Below the pieces are notes generated by a model, which worked only from the letters and a program-made list of their open reading frames with translations, was not told where the DNA came from and ran no database searches. From contig NZ_JAJSAQ010000006.1 in assembly GCF_021729075.1 (NCBI RefSeq), positions 228,782-292,781 on the forward strand: a stretch of DNA of 64,000 bases. Reading direction: 5' to 3'. This stretch comes from Microbulbifer guangxiensis. GTDB lineage: Bacteria > Pseudomonadota > Gammaproteobacteria > Pseudomonadales > Cellvibrionaceae. The position numbers and the translations under genes were made by a program. Shown here one piece after another: positions 25,413 to 35,178 of the stretch; the stretch's first letter is position 1; each line of letters begins with the position of its first letter.

Positions 25413-26045
25413 TCAGTTCACCGCAGGCTCTTGGGACGGCTCCGCCAGCAGCCGCCCACTGCCACTGCCGCAGGCGACGATGGATTTCATCGCCGCCTCC
25501 ACGGTGACATGGGGCAGGATCTCCACACAGTCGGCAGTGACGTGGTACACGAAGCCGGAGGTGGGTACTGGTGCCGTGGGCACGTAAACGGTGAAATCCC
25601 CATTATCGTGTCGCGAGGTCACGATCGCCGTGACGGTGAGTGGGTTGTCTGTGCCGAGAATACGGACCCGGGCCACGGGCCCCGACAGCACACCCTCTCC
25701 GGCACCGCCGCCGATAAACTGCAGCACCAGTTCCTTGATGGTGTTGTAGCCCGGTGCCAGCCGGCCGAGCCAGTGATCCATATGGCGGTGCAGCCAGCCA
25801 CCGACACTGGTCTTCACCAGCAGGCCGATCAGGAAGCAGCCGCCCAGGATCAGGGCTATCACCGCCAGGCGGGCAACGGTATTCTTGAACCCGGTATAGG
25901 CCTCGAACCAGTGTACGGCCGGCGCCACCAGCTCACTGACCTGGGCGAACAGCCACTGGAACAGCAGGATGAAAATGGCGATGGGCAACACCACCGCCAG
26001 CCCCCCGAGCAGGGTCAAGGTCACAAATGTTTTTACTCTGGTCAT
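25413..26045 (-). CDS. DUF502 family membrane protein
   Basis: A 210-residue protein with two membrane segments (about 9-31 and 57-80) and a soluble C-terminal domain holding GYNTIKELVLQFIGG and VYVPTAPVPTSGF, both hallmarks of DUF502. Function is unknown. A longer frame is open upstream, but the ATG at 26045 matches family length. It lies head-to-head with the gene starting at 26056, only 10 bp between the start codons, and ends 10 bp after the convergent mnmC stop. Confidence 0.88.
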   Translation of the reverse strand: MTRVKTFVTLTLLGGLAVVLPIAIFILLFQWLFAQVSELVAPAVHWFEAYTGFKNTVARLAVIALILGGCFLIGLLVKTSVGGWLHRHMDHWLGRLAPGYNTIKELVLQFIGGGAGEGVLSGPVARVRILGTDNPLTVTAIVTSRHDNGDFTVYVPTAPVPTSGFVYHVTADCVEILPHVTVEAAMKSIVACGSGSGRLLAEPSQEPAVN

Positions 26046-26055
26046 AAGGCCTGAA

Positions 26056-26868
26056 ATGTCTGTTATGGAATTCTGTCGTCGCGCCCGCCTGGCTGTCGCC
26101 GCACTGCTGCTGGGGCTCCCCGCCCTGGTCATCGCTGGCCCTGTGCCCCCGATCGGTTTTGACCTGATCGAACAGCGGGACCGGCCCGGGGACCATTTCA
26201 CCCAGGGACTCTTTTTCGACGGCGAGCGCTGGTGGGAGAGCAGCGGCCAGTATGGCCGCTCCTGGCTGGCCGAGTATACCGATCCGACCGCCCGCCCGGT
26301 AAGGCGCAAGTGGCTGGCGGAGGACCGGTTTGCCGAGGGAATGACGGTGCTGGGTGACCGAATCTACCTGCTGACCTACAAGGCGGGGGAGTTACAGCTG
26401 TACGGGCGAAAGGACATGAAACCGCTGGGCAAGCGTTTTTATGCGGGCGAGGGGTGGGGCCTGACCAGTGATGGCCGGCACCTGATCATGAGCAACGGCA
26501 GCGACACTCTAACCTTCCGCGATCCGGACACCTTCGCCATTCTGCGCGAGCTGCAGGTCCACGGTGACGGTGAACAGTGGTGGCTGCTGAATGAGCTGGA
26601 ATACGCCCAGGGTCTGGTCTGGGCCAATATCTTTCAGGACACGCGCATCATCGCCATCGACCCGGAGAGCGGCGAGGTGCGCGGCGTGATGGATATCGAG
26701 GAGCTGGAGCCGGGATCCGATCACCCGGATGTGGTGGCCAATGGCATTGCCTGGGACCGCGAGCGCAACGGTCTCTGGGTTACCGGCAAGTTCTGGCCGC
26801 GCCTCTACCTGATCCGGCCCCGGGGGCTCGGCTTTGACGAGCCCGACAGCAGCGATCAGCCGCGGTAA
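26056..26868 (+). CDS. Glutaminyl-peptide cyclotransferase family protein, exported
   Basis: A 270-residue protein with a signal peptide (about 1-30, ending AGP) and a beta-propeller of the plant/bacterial glutaminyl cyclase type (PF05096). FTQGLFFDGERWWESSGQYG near 49-68 and LNELEYAQGLVWANIFQDTR near 178-197 are the family motifs, and ANGIAWD near 230 closes the last blade. It would form N-terminal pyroglutamate on exported proteins. The start is 10 bp from the opposing DUF502 start, so its promoter lies inside that gene. It overlaps the next convergent gene by 13 bp. Confidence 0.85.
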   Translation: MSVMEFCRRARLAVAALLLGLPALVIAGPVPPIGFDLIEQRDRPGDHFTQGLFFDGERWWESSGQYGRSWLAEYTDPTARPVRRKWLAEDRFAEGMTVLGDRIYLLTYKAGELQLYGRKDMKPLGKRFYAGEGWGLTSDGRHLIMSNGSDTLTFRDPDTFAILRELQVHGDGEQWWLLNELEYAQGLVWANIFQDTRIIAIDPESGEVRGVMDIEELEPGSDHPDVVANGIAWDRERNGLWVTGKFWPRLYLIRPRGLGFDEPDSSDQPR

Positions 26869-27284
26869 AAGTCCACGACTGTCAGTAATCCGCCTACGCG
26901 GATCCGGTCCAGCGCCGCACCTTCGATGTGCAGGATGAAACCGCGCCGTCGCTCCTCGAGCCTCACGCCCGGCTCACCGGAACCACCCGAGAAGAGCATG
27001 GCCTTGTCGCCGTCATCCCCGCGCCACTGTACCCCCTCGACCCGCTGCATGCCGGGGAGCTCCAGACTCACCCTGTTGAGGTTGTCCGGCAACCGGTCGA
27101 GCACCAAGCGGGCAATACCGCTGGCGGTGGCGACCGAATAGGCCAACTGGTTTTCGGGGGCGGGCTGCCAGCCCAGGTGAGTATCGGCGCGGTCCGGCTG
27201 CAGCAGGTTTTGCGGCGTACCGGTCGCGCATCCCGCGAGACCAAACACCAGCAGCCACGACATTGTCCTTATCAGCGCACGCAT
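26856..27284 (-). CDS. Small putative lipoprotein
   Basis: A 142-residue protein with a lipoprotein signal (LLVFGLAGC, Cys at 19). The mature part has no motif I recognise and looks beta-rich, with several alternating strands such as [20 protein letters not shown]. It is probably anchored to the outer membrane because residues after Cys are Ala-Thr. It is convergent with the glutaminyl cyclase gene and divergent from recQ. Confidence 0.65.
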   Translation of the reverse strand: MRALIRTMSWLLVFGLAGCATGTPQNLLQPDRADTHLGWQPAPENQLAYSVATASGIARLVLDRLPDNLNRVSLELPGMQRVEGVQWRGDDGDKAMLFSGGSGEPGVRLEERRRGFILHIEGAALDRIRVGGLLTVVDFYRG

Positions 27285-27446
27285 AGCCTTATCCTTGTCT
27301 ATGTTCGCGGTGGCTGGATTATAGACGCAAGGGCCGCCATCGGGGTTACCGCGATCGAAAACAGGCGCCCCAATTGTCCTGCCCGGTCACTCTTCCCTGC
27401 CGACCAGCGCCCACCTGAAAGGCCGCAGCAGGTATACTGCTGCGCC

Positions 27447-29252
27447 ATGACTTCCCCACAATCGATTCTCGAACACACCTTCGGCTATACCCGGTTTCGC
27501 GGCCCTCAGCGAGAGGTCATCGATACCCTGATGGCCGGCGGAGACGCCCTGGTACTGATGCCCACCGGTGGCGGCAAGTCCCTCTGCTACCAGATTCCCG
27601 CCCTCGCCCGCGAGGGCTGCGGCGTGGTGATTTCCCCCTTGATCGCCCTGATGCAGGACCAGGTAGAGGCGCTTTGTGCCGCGGGTGTGCGGGCTGCCTT
27701 CCTCAACTCCTCACTGCCCCCGGAGCAGGCGCAGCAGATCAAGGCCGAGCTTGTGGCCGGCGAGCTGGACCTGCTGTACCTGGCTCCGGAGCGGCTGCTG
27801 CAGCCGCGTACCCTGGCCATGCTGCGCCGTGTGTCCCTTTCCCTGTTTGCCATCGACGAGGCCCACTGTGTGTCCCAGTGGGGGCACGATTTCCGCGCCG
27901 ACTACCTGCAGCTGAACTGCCTGCACGAGCAGTTTCCCGCCGTGCCACGGATCGCGCTGACTGCCACCGCCGACCGGCGCACCCGGGCAGAGATCGCCGA
28001 ACGCCTGGACCTGGCCGATGCACGCCATTTTGTCAGCAGTTTCGATCGCCCGAACATCCGCTACCGCATTGCCCAGAAAGACAATCCCCGCCGCCAGCTG
28101 CTGGACTTCCTCCGCAGTGAACAGGCCGGTCACTCCGGCATTGTCTACTGCCTGTCCCGCAGTAAGGTGGAGAGTACCGCCGACTGGCTGGTGCAACAGG
28201 GCTTTACCGCCCTGCCCTACCACGCCGGGCTGCCCGCCGCCTTGCGTGCAGAACACCAGCGGCGCTTTCTCCGCGAAGACGGCGTGATCGTGGTGGCGAC
28301 CATCGCCTTCGGTATGGGTATCGACAAGCCGGATGTGCGCTTTGTCGCCCACCTGGACCTGCCGAAAAGCATCGAGGCTTATTACCAGGAAACCGGTCGC
28401 GCCGGCCGTGACGGCGAACCGGCCACCGCGCTGCTGCTCTACGGGCTGGAGGACGTGGTCAAGCTGGGACAGATGGCGGCCAATTCCGAGGGCAGCGAGG
28501 AGCACCGGCGCCAGGAGCGCAATCGCCTCAATGCCATGCTCGGCCTGTGCGAAATCACCAGTTGCCGCCGCCAGGCGCTGTTGCGTTACTTTGCCGAGGA
28601 ACTGGAACAACCCTGCGGCAACTGCGATACCTGCCTCGAGCCGCCGCAGACCTGGGACGGTACGGAGGCTGCCACCAAGCTGCTGTCCTGTGTCTACCGC
28701 ACCGGCCAGCGTTTCGGGGCCGCCCACGTAATCGATGTACTGCGGGGCAGCACCAGCGAAAAAGTGCTGAAGTTCGGCCACGATCAGGTCTCCACCTACG
28801 GCATCGGCACCGACCTGAGCAGCACAGAATGGCGCGGTGTGGTGCGCCAGCTGGTAGTGCGCGGCTATCTGGAGGTCAACGGGGAGGCTTTCGGAGCGCT
28901 GCAGCTCACCGAGGCCTGCCGTCCCTTGCTGCGGGGCGAGGAAAAAGTCCAGTTGCGCAAGCTGCCGGCCCGGGTTCGACGGCCAGAGAGCAGTGGGCGC
29001 CGCAGCGTGGAAGAGGTCGATCCCGCCGACCAGCCTCTCTGGGAGGCGCTGCGGAATTGCCGACGGGAGATCGCCGAGGCCAGGGGCGTCCCTCCCTATG
29101 TGGTGTTCCATGATGCCACCCTGCGCGAGATGCTAGCGACCAGGCCCCAGACACCGGAAGCCCTGCTGGCCATTTCCGGTGTGGGCGACAGCAAACTGCA
29201 GCGCTTCGGGGACGCCTTTCTCGCTGTCCTGCGCGACTTCCCACCACAATGA
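27447..29252 (+). CDS. recQ: ATP-dependent DNA helicase RecQ
   Basis: A 601-residue 3'-5' helicase of the RecF pathway. Motif I is [11 protein letters not shown] near 38-48, motif II is DEAH in [16 protein letters not shown] near 138-153, and motif VI is [12 protein letters not shown] near 314-325. A zinc-binding cluster of four Cys follows (CEITSCRRQ, then [11 protein letters not shown] near 372-400), then a winged helix and an HRDC domain (about 525-595). The frame is open far upstream, but the ATG at 27447 matches the family start. Confidence 0.97.
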   Translation: MTSPQSILEHTFGYTRFRGPQREVIDTLMAGGDALVLMPTGGGKSLCYQIPALAREGCGVVISPLIALMQDQVEALCAAGVRAAFLNSSLPPEQAQQIKAELVAGELDLLYLAPERLLQPRTLAMLRRVSLSLFAIDEAHCVSQWGHDFRADYLQLNCLHEQFPAVPRIALTATADRRTRAEIAERLDLADARHFVSSFDRPNIRYRIAQKDNPRRQLLDFLRSEQAGHSGIVYCLSRSKVESTADWLVQQGFTALPYHAGLPAALRAEHQRRFLREDGVIVVATIAFGMGIDKPDVRFVAHLDLPKSIEAYYQETGRAGRDGEPATALLLYGLEDVVKLGQMAANSEGSEEHRRQERNRLNAMLGLCEITSCRRQALLRYFAEELEQPCGNCDTCLEPPQTWDGTEAATKLLSCVYRTGQRFGAAHVIDVLRGSTSEKVLKFGHDQVSTYGIGTDLSSTEWRGVVRQLVVRGYLEVNGEAFGALQLTEACRPLLRGEEKVQLRKLPARVRRPESSGRRSVEEVDPADQPLWEALRNCRREIAEARGVPPYVVFHDATLREMLATRPQTPEALLAISGVGDSKLQRFGDAFLAVLRDFPPQ

Positions 29253-29568
29253 CCGGTACGCGCGCCGTGGGGCCGGCACTGTGCGCAGACTGAACGCACC
29301 CTGGCCGGCCCTCCCTTGTCGATCAGCGCATCCTGAGGCTATCTCTCCAGGGATCTTCCGTAGACCGTCGGTCCCCTGCCGTGACGAACATCAACCGGGA
29401 GCCTACTATCTCAGTACTGTGTGACTGCGCTGACACAGAAATCATTTCAAGGGCCGACTCAAAGGCCTGAAAGCCGCTAGCGGGCCATTGTTCCTGCGGT
29501 TTTTGCGGTAACCCCGCAACGGAATAAAAAGGAAGGCCTGCGTCGCAGGCAACATGGAGGAGCCAACC
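29253..29568 (+). other. Intergenic region upstream of mmsA
   Basis: About 316 bp with no supported gene, holding the mmsA promoter. Just before the ribosome site there is a palindrome GCCTGC-GTC-GCAGGC (29536-29550), stem 6, loop 3, which could affect translation. I see no clear sigma-70 boxes. Confidence 0.4.
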
Positions 29569-31065
29569 ATGCATACCATCGGGCACCTGATCAACGGTGA
29601 GATCGTCACCGAGGGGGCGCGATTCCGGGAGATCGCCAACCCGTCCACCAACGAGGTCGAGGCAAGGGTTGCCCTGGCCAACAAAGCCACGGTCGAAAAA
29701 GCCATTGCCGAAGCCGCAGCCGCCTATCCGGAGTGGCGCTCGGTGCCGCCGATCAAGCGCACCCGCATCATGTTCCGCCTCAAGGACCTGCTGGAGCAGA
29801 ATGCCGACAAGATCTGCCAGCTACTCACCCGCGAGCACGGCAAGGTCTTGAATGACGCCATGGGAGAACTCCAGCGCGGCATCGAAAACGTGGAGTACGT
29901 GTGTGCCCTGCCGGAGCTGCTCAAGGGCGAGCACAGCCGGGATGTCGGCCCTGGAATCGACTCCTGGAGCGAATTCCAGCCTCTCGGGGTCTGTACCGGG
30001 ATCACGCCTTTCAACTTCCCCGCCATGGTACCCCTGTGGATGTGGCCGATGGCCGTGGCCTGCGGCAATACGTTTGTGCTGAAACCGTCCGAGCGGGATC
30101 CCAGTGCTGCCCTGTACATCGCGCAACTGGGCCTGGAGGCCGGCATTCCGCCGGGAGTCCTGAACGTGGTCAACGGCGACAAGGAAGCCGTGGATACCCT
30201 GCTTACCGACAGGCGGGTCCAGGCCGTCAGTTTCGTCGGATCAACACCGGTGGCCGAGTATATCTACACCACCGGCACCGCATCCGGAAAGCGGGTGCAG
30301 GCCTTTGGCGGCGCCAAGAACCACGCTCTCGTCATGCCCGATGCCGACCTGGATAACGCCGCCAGCGCACTGATGGGCGCCGCCTACGGTTCCTGTGGCG
30401 AGCGCTGCATGGCCATTTCGGTGGTGGTTGCTGTTGGCGATACCACGGCCGATGCGCTGGTCGAAAAACTCAAGGCACAGATTGCAACGCTGAAAGTGGG
30501 CGACGGCCTCGACAACGCCAATGACATGGGCCCGCTGGTCACCCGTCCGCACCTGGAAAAAGTCACCGGCTATATCGCCAAAGGCGTGGAGGAAGGCGCG
30601 GAACTGGTGATTGATGGCCGCGGCCTTCAGGTGCAAGGTTTCGAGAACGGCAACTACCTGGGCGCCTGCCTGTTCGACAAGGTAAAGCCGGGCATGGTGA
30701 TTCATTCCGAGGAAATTTTCGGCCCGGTACTGTGTGTCATGCGTGCTGACACTATGCAGGAAGCCATGCAGATTATCGATGAACATGAGTACGGTAACGG
30801 CACCTGTATTTTTACCCGCGACGGCGAGGCTGCCCGTTACTTTGCGGACAATATCAAGATTGGCATGGTCGGTATCAACGTGCCCCTGCCGGTTCCGGTG
30901 GCCTACCACAGCTTTGGCGGCTGGAAACATTCCCTGTTTGGGGACCTGCACGCCTACGGGCCGGACTCGGTGCGCTTCTACACCAAGCGCAAGACCATCA
31001 CCCAGCGCTGGCCAGCAAGCGACCTCCGTGAGGGGGCGCAGTTTTCATTCCCCAGCAATCGATAG
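29569..31065 (+). CDS. mmsA: CoA-acylating methylmalonate-semialdehyde dehydrogenase
   Basis: A 498-residue aldehyde dehydrogenase that converts methylmalonate semialdehyde (valine catabolism) or malonate semialdehyde to propionyl-CoA or acetyl-CoA. The family-specific FGGAKNHALVMPDADLDNA near 246 and catalytic Cys in GSCGERCMAIS near 280-290 are visible; GITPFNFPAMVPLWM near 145 is the NAD site region. The ATG at 29569 has GGAGGAG upstream; another ATG 15 nt earlier lies in that site. No mmsB or other valine-degradation gene is adjacent. Confidence 0.95.
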   Translation: MHTIGHLINGEIVTEGARFREIANPSTNEVEARVALANKATVEKAIAEAAAAYPEWRSVPPIKRTRIMFRLKDLLEQNADKICQLLTREHGKVLNDAMGELQRGIENVEYVCALPELLKGEHSRDVGPGIDSWSEFQPLGVCTGITPFNFPAMVPLWMWPMAVACGNTFVLKPSERDPSAALYIAQLGLEAGIPPGVLNVVNGDKEAVDTLLTDRRVQAVSFVGSTPVAEYIYTTGTASGKRVQAFGGAKNHALVMPDADLDNAASALMGAAYGSCGERCMAISVVVAVGDTTADALVEKLKAQIATLKVGDGLDNANDMGPLVTRPHLEKVTGYIAKGVEEGAELVIDGRGLQVQGFENGNYLGACLFDKVKPGMVIHSEEIFGPVLCVMRADTMQEAMQIIDEHEYGNGTCIFTRDGEAARYFADNIKIGMVGINVPLPVPVAYHSFGGWKHSLFGDLHAYGPDSVRFYTKRKTITQRWPASDLREGAQFSFPSNR

Positions 31066-31122
31066 TGGCCGGACCTTTCGGAAGAATATGGGACAACGCC
31101 CAGAGGGTTTTCCGCAGGCACG

Positions 31123-31147
31123 AAAAAAGGCGCCGAAGCGCCTTTTT
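31123..31147. terminator. Bidirectional terminator between mmsA and ompW
   Basis: AAAAAAGGCGC and its partner GCGCCTTTTT flank a CGAA loop. The structure has A and T tracts on both sides and separates two convergent genes, so it probably serves both. Confidence 0.85.
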
Positions 31148-31171
31148 CCCCATCCTTGGTAGAGTGGGCTA

Positions 31172-31996
31172 TCAGAATTTGTAGCCCACACCAACAGTCC
31201 ATACCCACGGATCCGGATCAAATTCGGATCTGACCGAGTTCAGGAAGGTCCGGGTTTCCTGGGGATCGTCTTGGGTGAGACCTTCAACGGCATATGTCAA
31301 GGACGAATCCAGATCTACGTCGTCGTAGCGCACGGCGGCGTTCACCAGCCAATTGCTCTCACGGCCGAGGATGATGTCGACACCTACCTGACCGGTCCAG
31401 CCCCAGCTATCGCTGATGCTGTAGCGGGCAGGCCCGATGGCATCGGCATTGTCTGCCAGGAACTCATTGATGACCTCACTGGTATTCACACTGTCAAAAT
31501 CCGTATAGACAGCGCCGAATCCAACATACGGTTGGATCCAGGACTCTTTGCATACCGGGAACCAGTTCAAGGTCAGCAACTGAGTCGTTCTATCGAGATC
31601 CTTGTTGTCGATCTTGCGACGAAGCACTTCTTCGCCAAACTGATTGAAGGTGATGTCATGGCTGTGACCGGACTCGCCGTCATACTGGTACTCGATACCG
31701 AAGTGATCGATCGGCATGACCATGGCACTGAATTGCCACGACCACTCAGAGTCGAGATCAACCGACAGCCCCTGGAATTCCGGAAAAATATCCGGATTCC
31801 GCAGGTTAACCGAGGTGTCATCCGGATCCACATAGGCACCACCCAAGCGGAACACAACAGTGCCTGCTTCATAGATGGGGGCCGGACCCGAGGGCATTGG
31901 CGGTGCATAACCCGAAGGTCCAGCAAGTGCCTGCTGCGCTCCAACCATGGCGGATACAGCAAGGGCCAGAGGTGTCAGAATGCGCGTCATTTTCAT
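31172..31996 (-). CDS. OmpW family outer membrane protein
   Basis: A 274-residue precursor with a signal peptide ending ALAG at about 26. An eight-stranded OmpW-type barrel follows: alternating strands, FGIEYQYDGESGHSHDI near 98-114, LNWFPVCKESWIQPYVGFGAVY near 142-163, and a C-terminal aromatic KF. The insert regions rich in Asp are longer than in E. coli OmpW. It probably takes up small hydrophobic solutes. The ATG has GGAG 8 nt upstream. The long A/T-rich region beyond suggests a regulated promoter. Confidence 0.88.
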   Translation of the reverse strand: MKMTRILTPLALAVSAMVGAQQALAGPSGYAPPMPSGPAPIYEAGTVVFRLGGAYVDPDDTSVNLRNPDIFPEFQGLSVDLDSEWSWQFSAMVMPIDHFGIEYQYDGESGHSHDITFNQFGEEVLRRKIDNKDLDRTTQLLTLNWFPVCKESWIQPYVGFGAVYTDFDSVNTSEVINEFLADNADAIGPARYSISDSWGWTGQVGVDIILGRESNWLVNAAVRYDDVDLDSSLTYAVEGLTQDDPQETRTFLNSVRSEFDPDPWVWTVGVGYKF

Positions 31997-32496
31997 AGGT
32001 GATACTCCATTGATATTCGGCAAATTGAACAGCAATTAACCCAATCACTTTCAGCATAGACACGAAAAAAAACAGCTGTAGAAAAAACACCCAACTTCAC
32101 TGCCCCATCGTGGAACTTTTGCGTAGCAATGGCACCCATTCATCTTTTTTGGCGCGCTATTTATTTTTTTGTCGCATTTTTTACTTATTAATTCAGCTGA
32201 CAGACAGGAAAAAAAGGCACCTAATTCATTAAAAACCGAGGCTGAGCTGTCACCCCATTAGTGATTTGCCAGCAATATCTACCGCTTGCAGCGAAATTGC
32301 CCATGTCAGATCGATGCGCGCTCATCGCTACGAAATGAACTTTTGCGAAGGGACTTGCCAGAGCGAAGAGGAGAGAAGACACACTCTGCGGGAGACGACA
32401 GATAAGCCAATTTTGGCGTCAGACAGGAATTCGGTCAGGGCCGGTTTGCCGCGGGAAGATTGAGACTTCCCGCGACAAAGACAAAAAGGAAAAGAG
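31997..32496. other. A/T-rich region between ompW and bolA, with hairpin
   Basis: About 500 bp with no supported gene. The left 260 bp are much richer in A/T than the rest of the window and hold the ompW promoter. A perfect 9-bp stem (CGCGGGAAG at 32450-32458, CTTCCCGCG at 32466-32474) lies just past the bolA stop on the minus strand, but no T run follows, so termination is doubtful. A 65-codon frame on the plus strand here lacks any ribosome site or homology I recognise. Confidence 0.45.
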
Positions 32497-32805
32497 TCAG
32501 GACTTCTTTTCACCACCCAGGCATTGCGGGCTTTCCGGCGCCTGCCCCTGCCACTCTTCCGGACTGAAGATATGCAAGGCCAGGGCGTGAATGGGGCCCG
32601 CCATTTCTTCGGCCAGCACGCCATACACTTTCTGATGGCGCTGTACTTTTCTCAATTGATCGAACTGCTCAGAAACCAGTACCACACGAAAATGCATTTC
32701 AGAGCCCGCCGGCACATTATGTAGATGGCTCTCACACTGCACATCGATATGCACAGGGGCAAACTCTGCCACGAGCTTTTCCTCAATCTGTTTTGCAAGG
32801 CTCAT
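32497..32805 (-). CDS. BolA family protein
   Basis: A 102-residue BolA-fold protein. VQCESHLHNVPAGSEMHFRVVLVSEQF near 23-49 and the helix-turn HQKVYGVLAEEM near 57 with the conserved HALALHIFSPEEW near 73-85 match the family. BolA proteins pair with monothiol glutaredoxins to handle iron-sulfur clusters, and in E. coli affect cell shape and stress genes. The His residues that bind clusters are present (HNVPAGSEMHF, HALALH). It is a single gene on the minus strand. Confidence 0.92.
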   Translation of the reverse strand: MSLAKQIEEKLVAEFAPVHIDVQCESHLHNVPAGSEMHFRVVLVSEQFDQLRKVQRHQKVYGVLAEEMAGPIHALALHIFSPEEWQGQAPESPQCLGGEKKS

Positions 32806-32881
32806 GCTGCTCTCTCACGCTACTTCTTTGGTCTGCGAATTTTGCCGGACAGCCTGCCCGGCTTCATTGGAAACTTGATCG

Positions 32882-33664
32882 TCAGGCGGTCTCGGAGGCC
32901 GCAGAGCGTTTGCGCGCGGCTACGATCGTCTCGTAGGCCACGGTCACGCTCTTCATCTGATCCTCTGCATGACGCAGGAACTCGTCCGGCAGCCCCTTGG
33001 AGGCGATCTTGTCCGGGTGGAACTCTGCGGCTTTGCGGCGGTAGGCGAGTTTCAGCTCCCGATCACTCACATCCGGTGAGCAGCCGAGTACCGCGTAGTG
33101 CTGCTCCAGACTGACCGCGGAACTGGCGCCGCGGTTTCCAAACTCGCCGGCCATCGCGGAAAAGATGGATTCATGCAGGCCCAGGTAGGTGGGAATCCGG
33201 CGCAGGATCTCCTCCTCCGCACGGTGAAGCTGCCCGTCTGCATGGGCAACGGCGAACAAGAGGCGGTATACAACCTCACGCATCGCCTGGTTGCGCACCA
33301 GCTGCCGGTATTGCTTGGCGTAATCGTAAATGCTGTAGGAGTCGGTTTTGGCGTTCTGGAAGATACGGATCGCTTCCGCACGCTCCTCCTCACCGAGGCG
33401 CAGATTGTTCTTGATGAAATCGTCGATCAGATCGACTTCGGCTTTCGACACCTGCCCGTCGGCCTTGGCCATCTTGGCCAGCATGGAGAACAGCGTGACA
33501 ATAAACACCGCCTGCGCGCCATCTCGATTGAGCTTGGCAGTATCACCGACATTGCGCAGCCCCGAACCAAACGAACTACCGATCCAGGCGCCGAGCGCCG
33601 CGCCGATAGGGCCGCCGAACACCATGCCGATACCGGCGCCAATCCCCGCTCCCAACCAGGACAT
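32882..33664 (-). CDS. DjlA-like co-chaperone (TerB plus DnaJ domains)
   Basis: A 260-residue protein. A Gly/Ala-rich hydrophobic N-terminus (1-31) anchors it in the membrane, a TerB-like helical domain spans about 50-175, and a J domain lies at about 187-255 with the signature HPDK in EFHPDKIASKGLP. This order is that of DjlA, which stimulates DnaK at the inner membrane. The GGAGGAG site and ATG are well placed. The HPD motif is intact, so it should be an active J protein. Confidence 0.9.
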   Translation of the reverse strand: MSWLGAGIGAGIGMVFGGPIGAALGAWIGSSFGSGLRNVGDTAKLNRDGAQAVFIVTLFSMLAKMAKADGQVSKAEVDLIDDFIKNNLRLGEEERAEAIRIFQNAKTDSYSIYDYAKQYRQLVRNQAMREVVYRLLFAVAHADGQLHRAEEEILRRIPTYLGLHESIFSAMAGEFGNRGASSAVSLEQHYAVLGCSPDVSDRELKLAYRRKAAEFHPDKIASKGLPDEFLRHAEDQMKSVTVAYETIVAARKRSAASETA

Positions 33665-33797
33665 TACCTCTCCTCCGGGCAGCCGCTGGCGCCCCAGTGA
33701 ACAAAAACGCGCCCATCATACCACGGCTACGTCAGTCCACTGATACCCGGTCGACCAGCAGGTCAGCGCCCGGCAACTGCTGCAGAACGCAGGCAAC

Positions 33798-33824
33798 AAA
33801 AAAGCGGGCCAAAGCCCGCTCTTT
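33798..33824 (-). terminator. Terminator of the oad operon
   Basis: GCGGGC and GCCCGC form a 6-bp stem (33804-33819) followed on the minus strand by TTTTTT. It lies 20 bp after the oadB stop. Confidence 0.85.
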
Positions 33825-33843
33825 ACACATTCAGATTGCCGGA

Positions 33844-35157
33844 TCAGCCTGTCATCGCCCGCACCATGGTGATCATCACGCCGGCGGCAACGGCAGAGCC
33901 GATCACCCCCGCCACATTGGGGCCCATGGCGTGCATCAACAGGAAGTTGTGTGGGTTGGCCTCGAGGCCCAGCTTATTGGAGACTCGCGCCGCCATCGGC
34001 ACTGCCGATACACCAGCGGAGCCGATCAGCGGATTGACCTTGTGTTTGCTCACCAGGTTCAGGAGCTTAGCCATCAGCACGCCGGCGGCGGTACCGATCG
34101 CAAATGCCACGATTCCCAGCGCCAGGATGCCCAGGGTCTTCGGGTCCAGGAACTTGTCCGCCGCCAGCTTCGAGCCCACAGACAGCCCGAGGAAAATGGT
34201 GGTGATATTGATCAGCGCGTTCTGCGCTGTGTCTGACAGACGAGAGACCACGCCGCACTCACGCATCAGGTTACCGAAGCAGAACATACCGAGCAGCGGT
34301 GCGGCATCCGGCAGGAACAACGCCACCAGAATCAGTAGCAGTAGTGGAAAGGTGATTTTCTCGCGCTTGGTGACATGGCGCAGTTGCACCATTTCAATAC
34401 GCCGCTCTTCCGGGGTGGTGAGAGCGCGCATAATCGGTGGCTGAATCAGCGGTACCAGTGCCATATAGGAGTACGCGGCAACGGCAATGGCACCGAGCAG
34501 ATCCGGCGCCAGCAGGCTGGACACGTAAATCGCCGTGGGCCCATCCGCACCGCCGATGATACCGATCGCCGCCGCGTCGGCGATGGAGAAATCCATAATC
34601 CCCGCCGCAGAAAGCCCCACCGCCCCGAGGACCGTAGCAAAAATGCCGAACTGCGCGGCGGCGCCGAGAAACAGGGTACGCGGGTTGGCAAGCAGCGGAC
34701 CGAAATCCGTCATGGCGCCGACCCCCATGAAAATCACCAGCGGTGCAACGCCGGAGGCAATAGCCACGCTATAGAAGTTATACAGCATGCCATTGTTGTA
34801 GCCGGCATCCTGCGCAAACACAGCAGCCTGCGCCTGCACCGAGGCCGGCGCATTGCCGAGGGCCTCTTTCATGGCCGTGGTGGAAGCCAGGTTTTCCAGC
34901 CCCAGCAACTGGGCCAGCTGCAGGAGCACACCACTATCCCCGGCCACAACGGCAGTCTCAGCCGCAGACAGCGCCAAGTGGGCGCCGGGAATATTGGCCA
35001 GGATACCGCCGAAGCCGATCGGCACCAGCAGCAGGGGTTCAAAGTTTTTGCGGATGGCCAGGAACAGCAGTCCCAGGCACACCAGAATCATGACGAACTG
35101 GCCCGACGCCATTTGATAGGCGCCGGAGGATAGCCAGAGGTTTAACAGATTATCCAC
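33844..35157 (-). CDS. oadB: Sodium-pumping oxaloacetate decarboxylase, beta subunit
   Basis: A 437-residue inner membrane protein of the OadB/MmdB/GcdB family that couples biotin decarboxylation to Na+ export. About nine hydrophobic segments are visible. [25 protein letters not shown] is the cytoplasmic region with the Na+-linked Asp, and [11 protein letters not shown] and ESAGVSA-like [19 protein letters not shown] near 380-400 are conserved. The GTG start has AAAGGAG 6 nt before it. The gene follows oadA by 21 nt and is last in the operon. Confidence 0.97.
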   Translation of the reverse strand: MDNLLNLWLSSGAYQMASGQFVMILVCLGLLFLAIRKNFEPLLLVPIGFGGILANIPGAHLALSAAETAVVAGDSGVLLQLAQLLGLENLASTTAMKEALGNAPASVQAQAAVFAQDAGYNNGMLYNFYSVAIASGVAPLVIFMGVGAMTDFGPLLANPRTLFLGAAAQFGIFATVLGAVGLSAAGIMDFSIADAAAIGIIGGADGPTAIYVSSLLAPDLLGAIAVAAYSYMALVPLIQPPIMRALTTPEERRIEMVQLRHVTKREKITFPLLLLILVALFLPDAAPLLGMFCFGNLMRECGVVSRLSDTAQNALINITTIFLGLSVGSKLAADKFLDPKTLGILALGIVAFAIGTAAGVLMAKLLNLVSKHKVNPLIGSAGVSAVPMAARVSNKLGLEANPHNFLLMHAMGPNVAGVIGSAVAAGVMITMVRAMTG

Positions 35158-35178
35158 GAGCGACTCCTTTCAAGGCCT

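Noticed and set aside
27711..29111. Minus-strand frame opposite recQ
   Set aside because: recQ has all helicase motifs on the plus strand; the reverse frame is a composition artefact.
32266..32463. 65-codon plus-strand frame between ompW and bolA
   Set aside because: It has no ribosome site, no homology I recognise, and its end overlaps a hairpin; not enough support for a gene.
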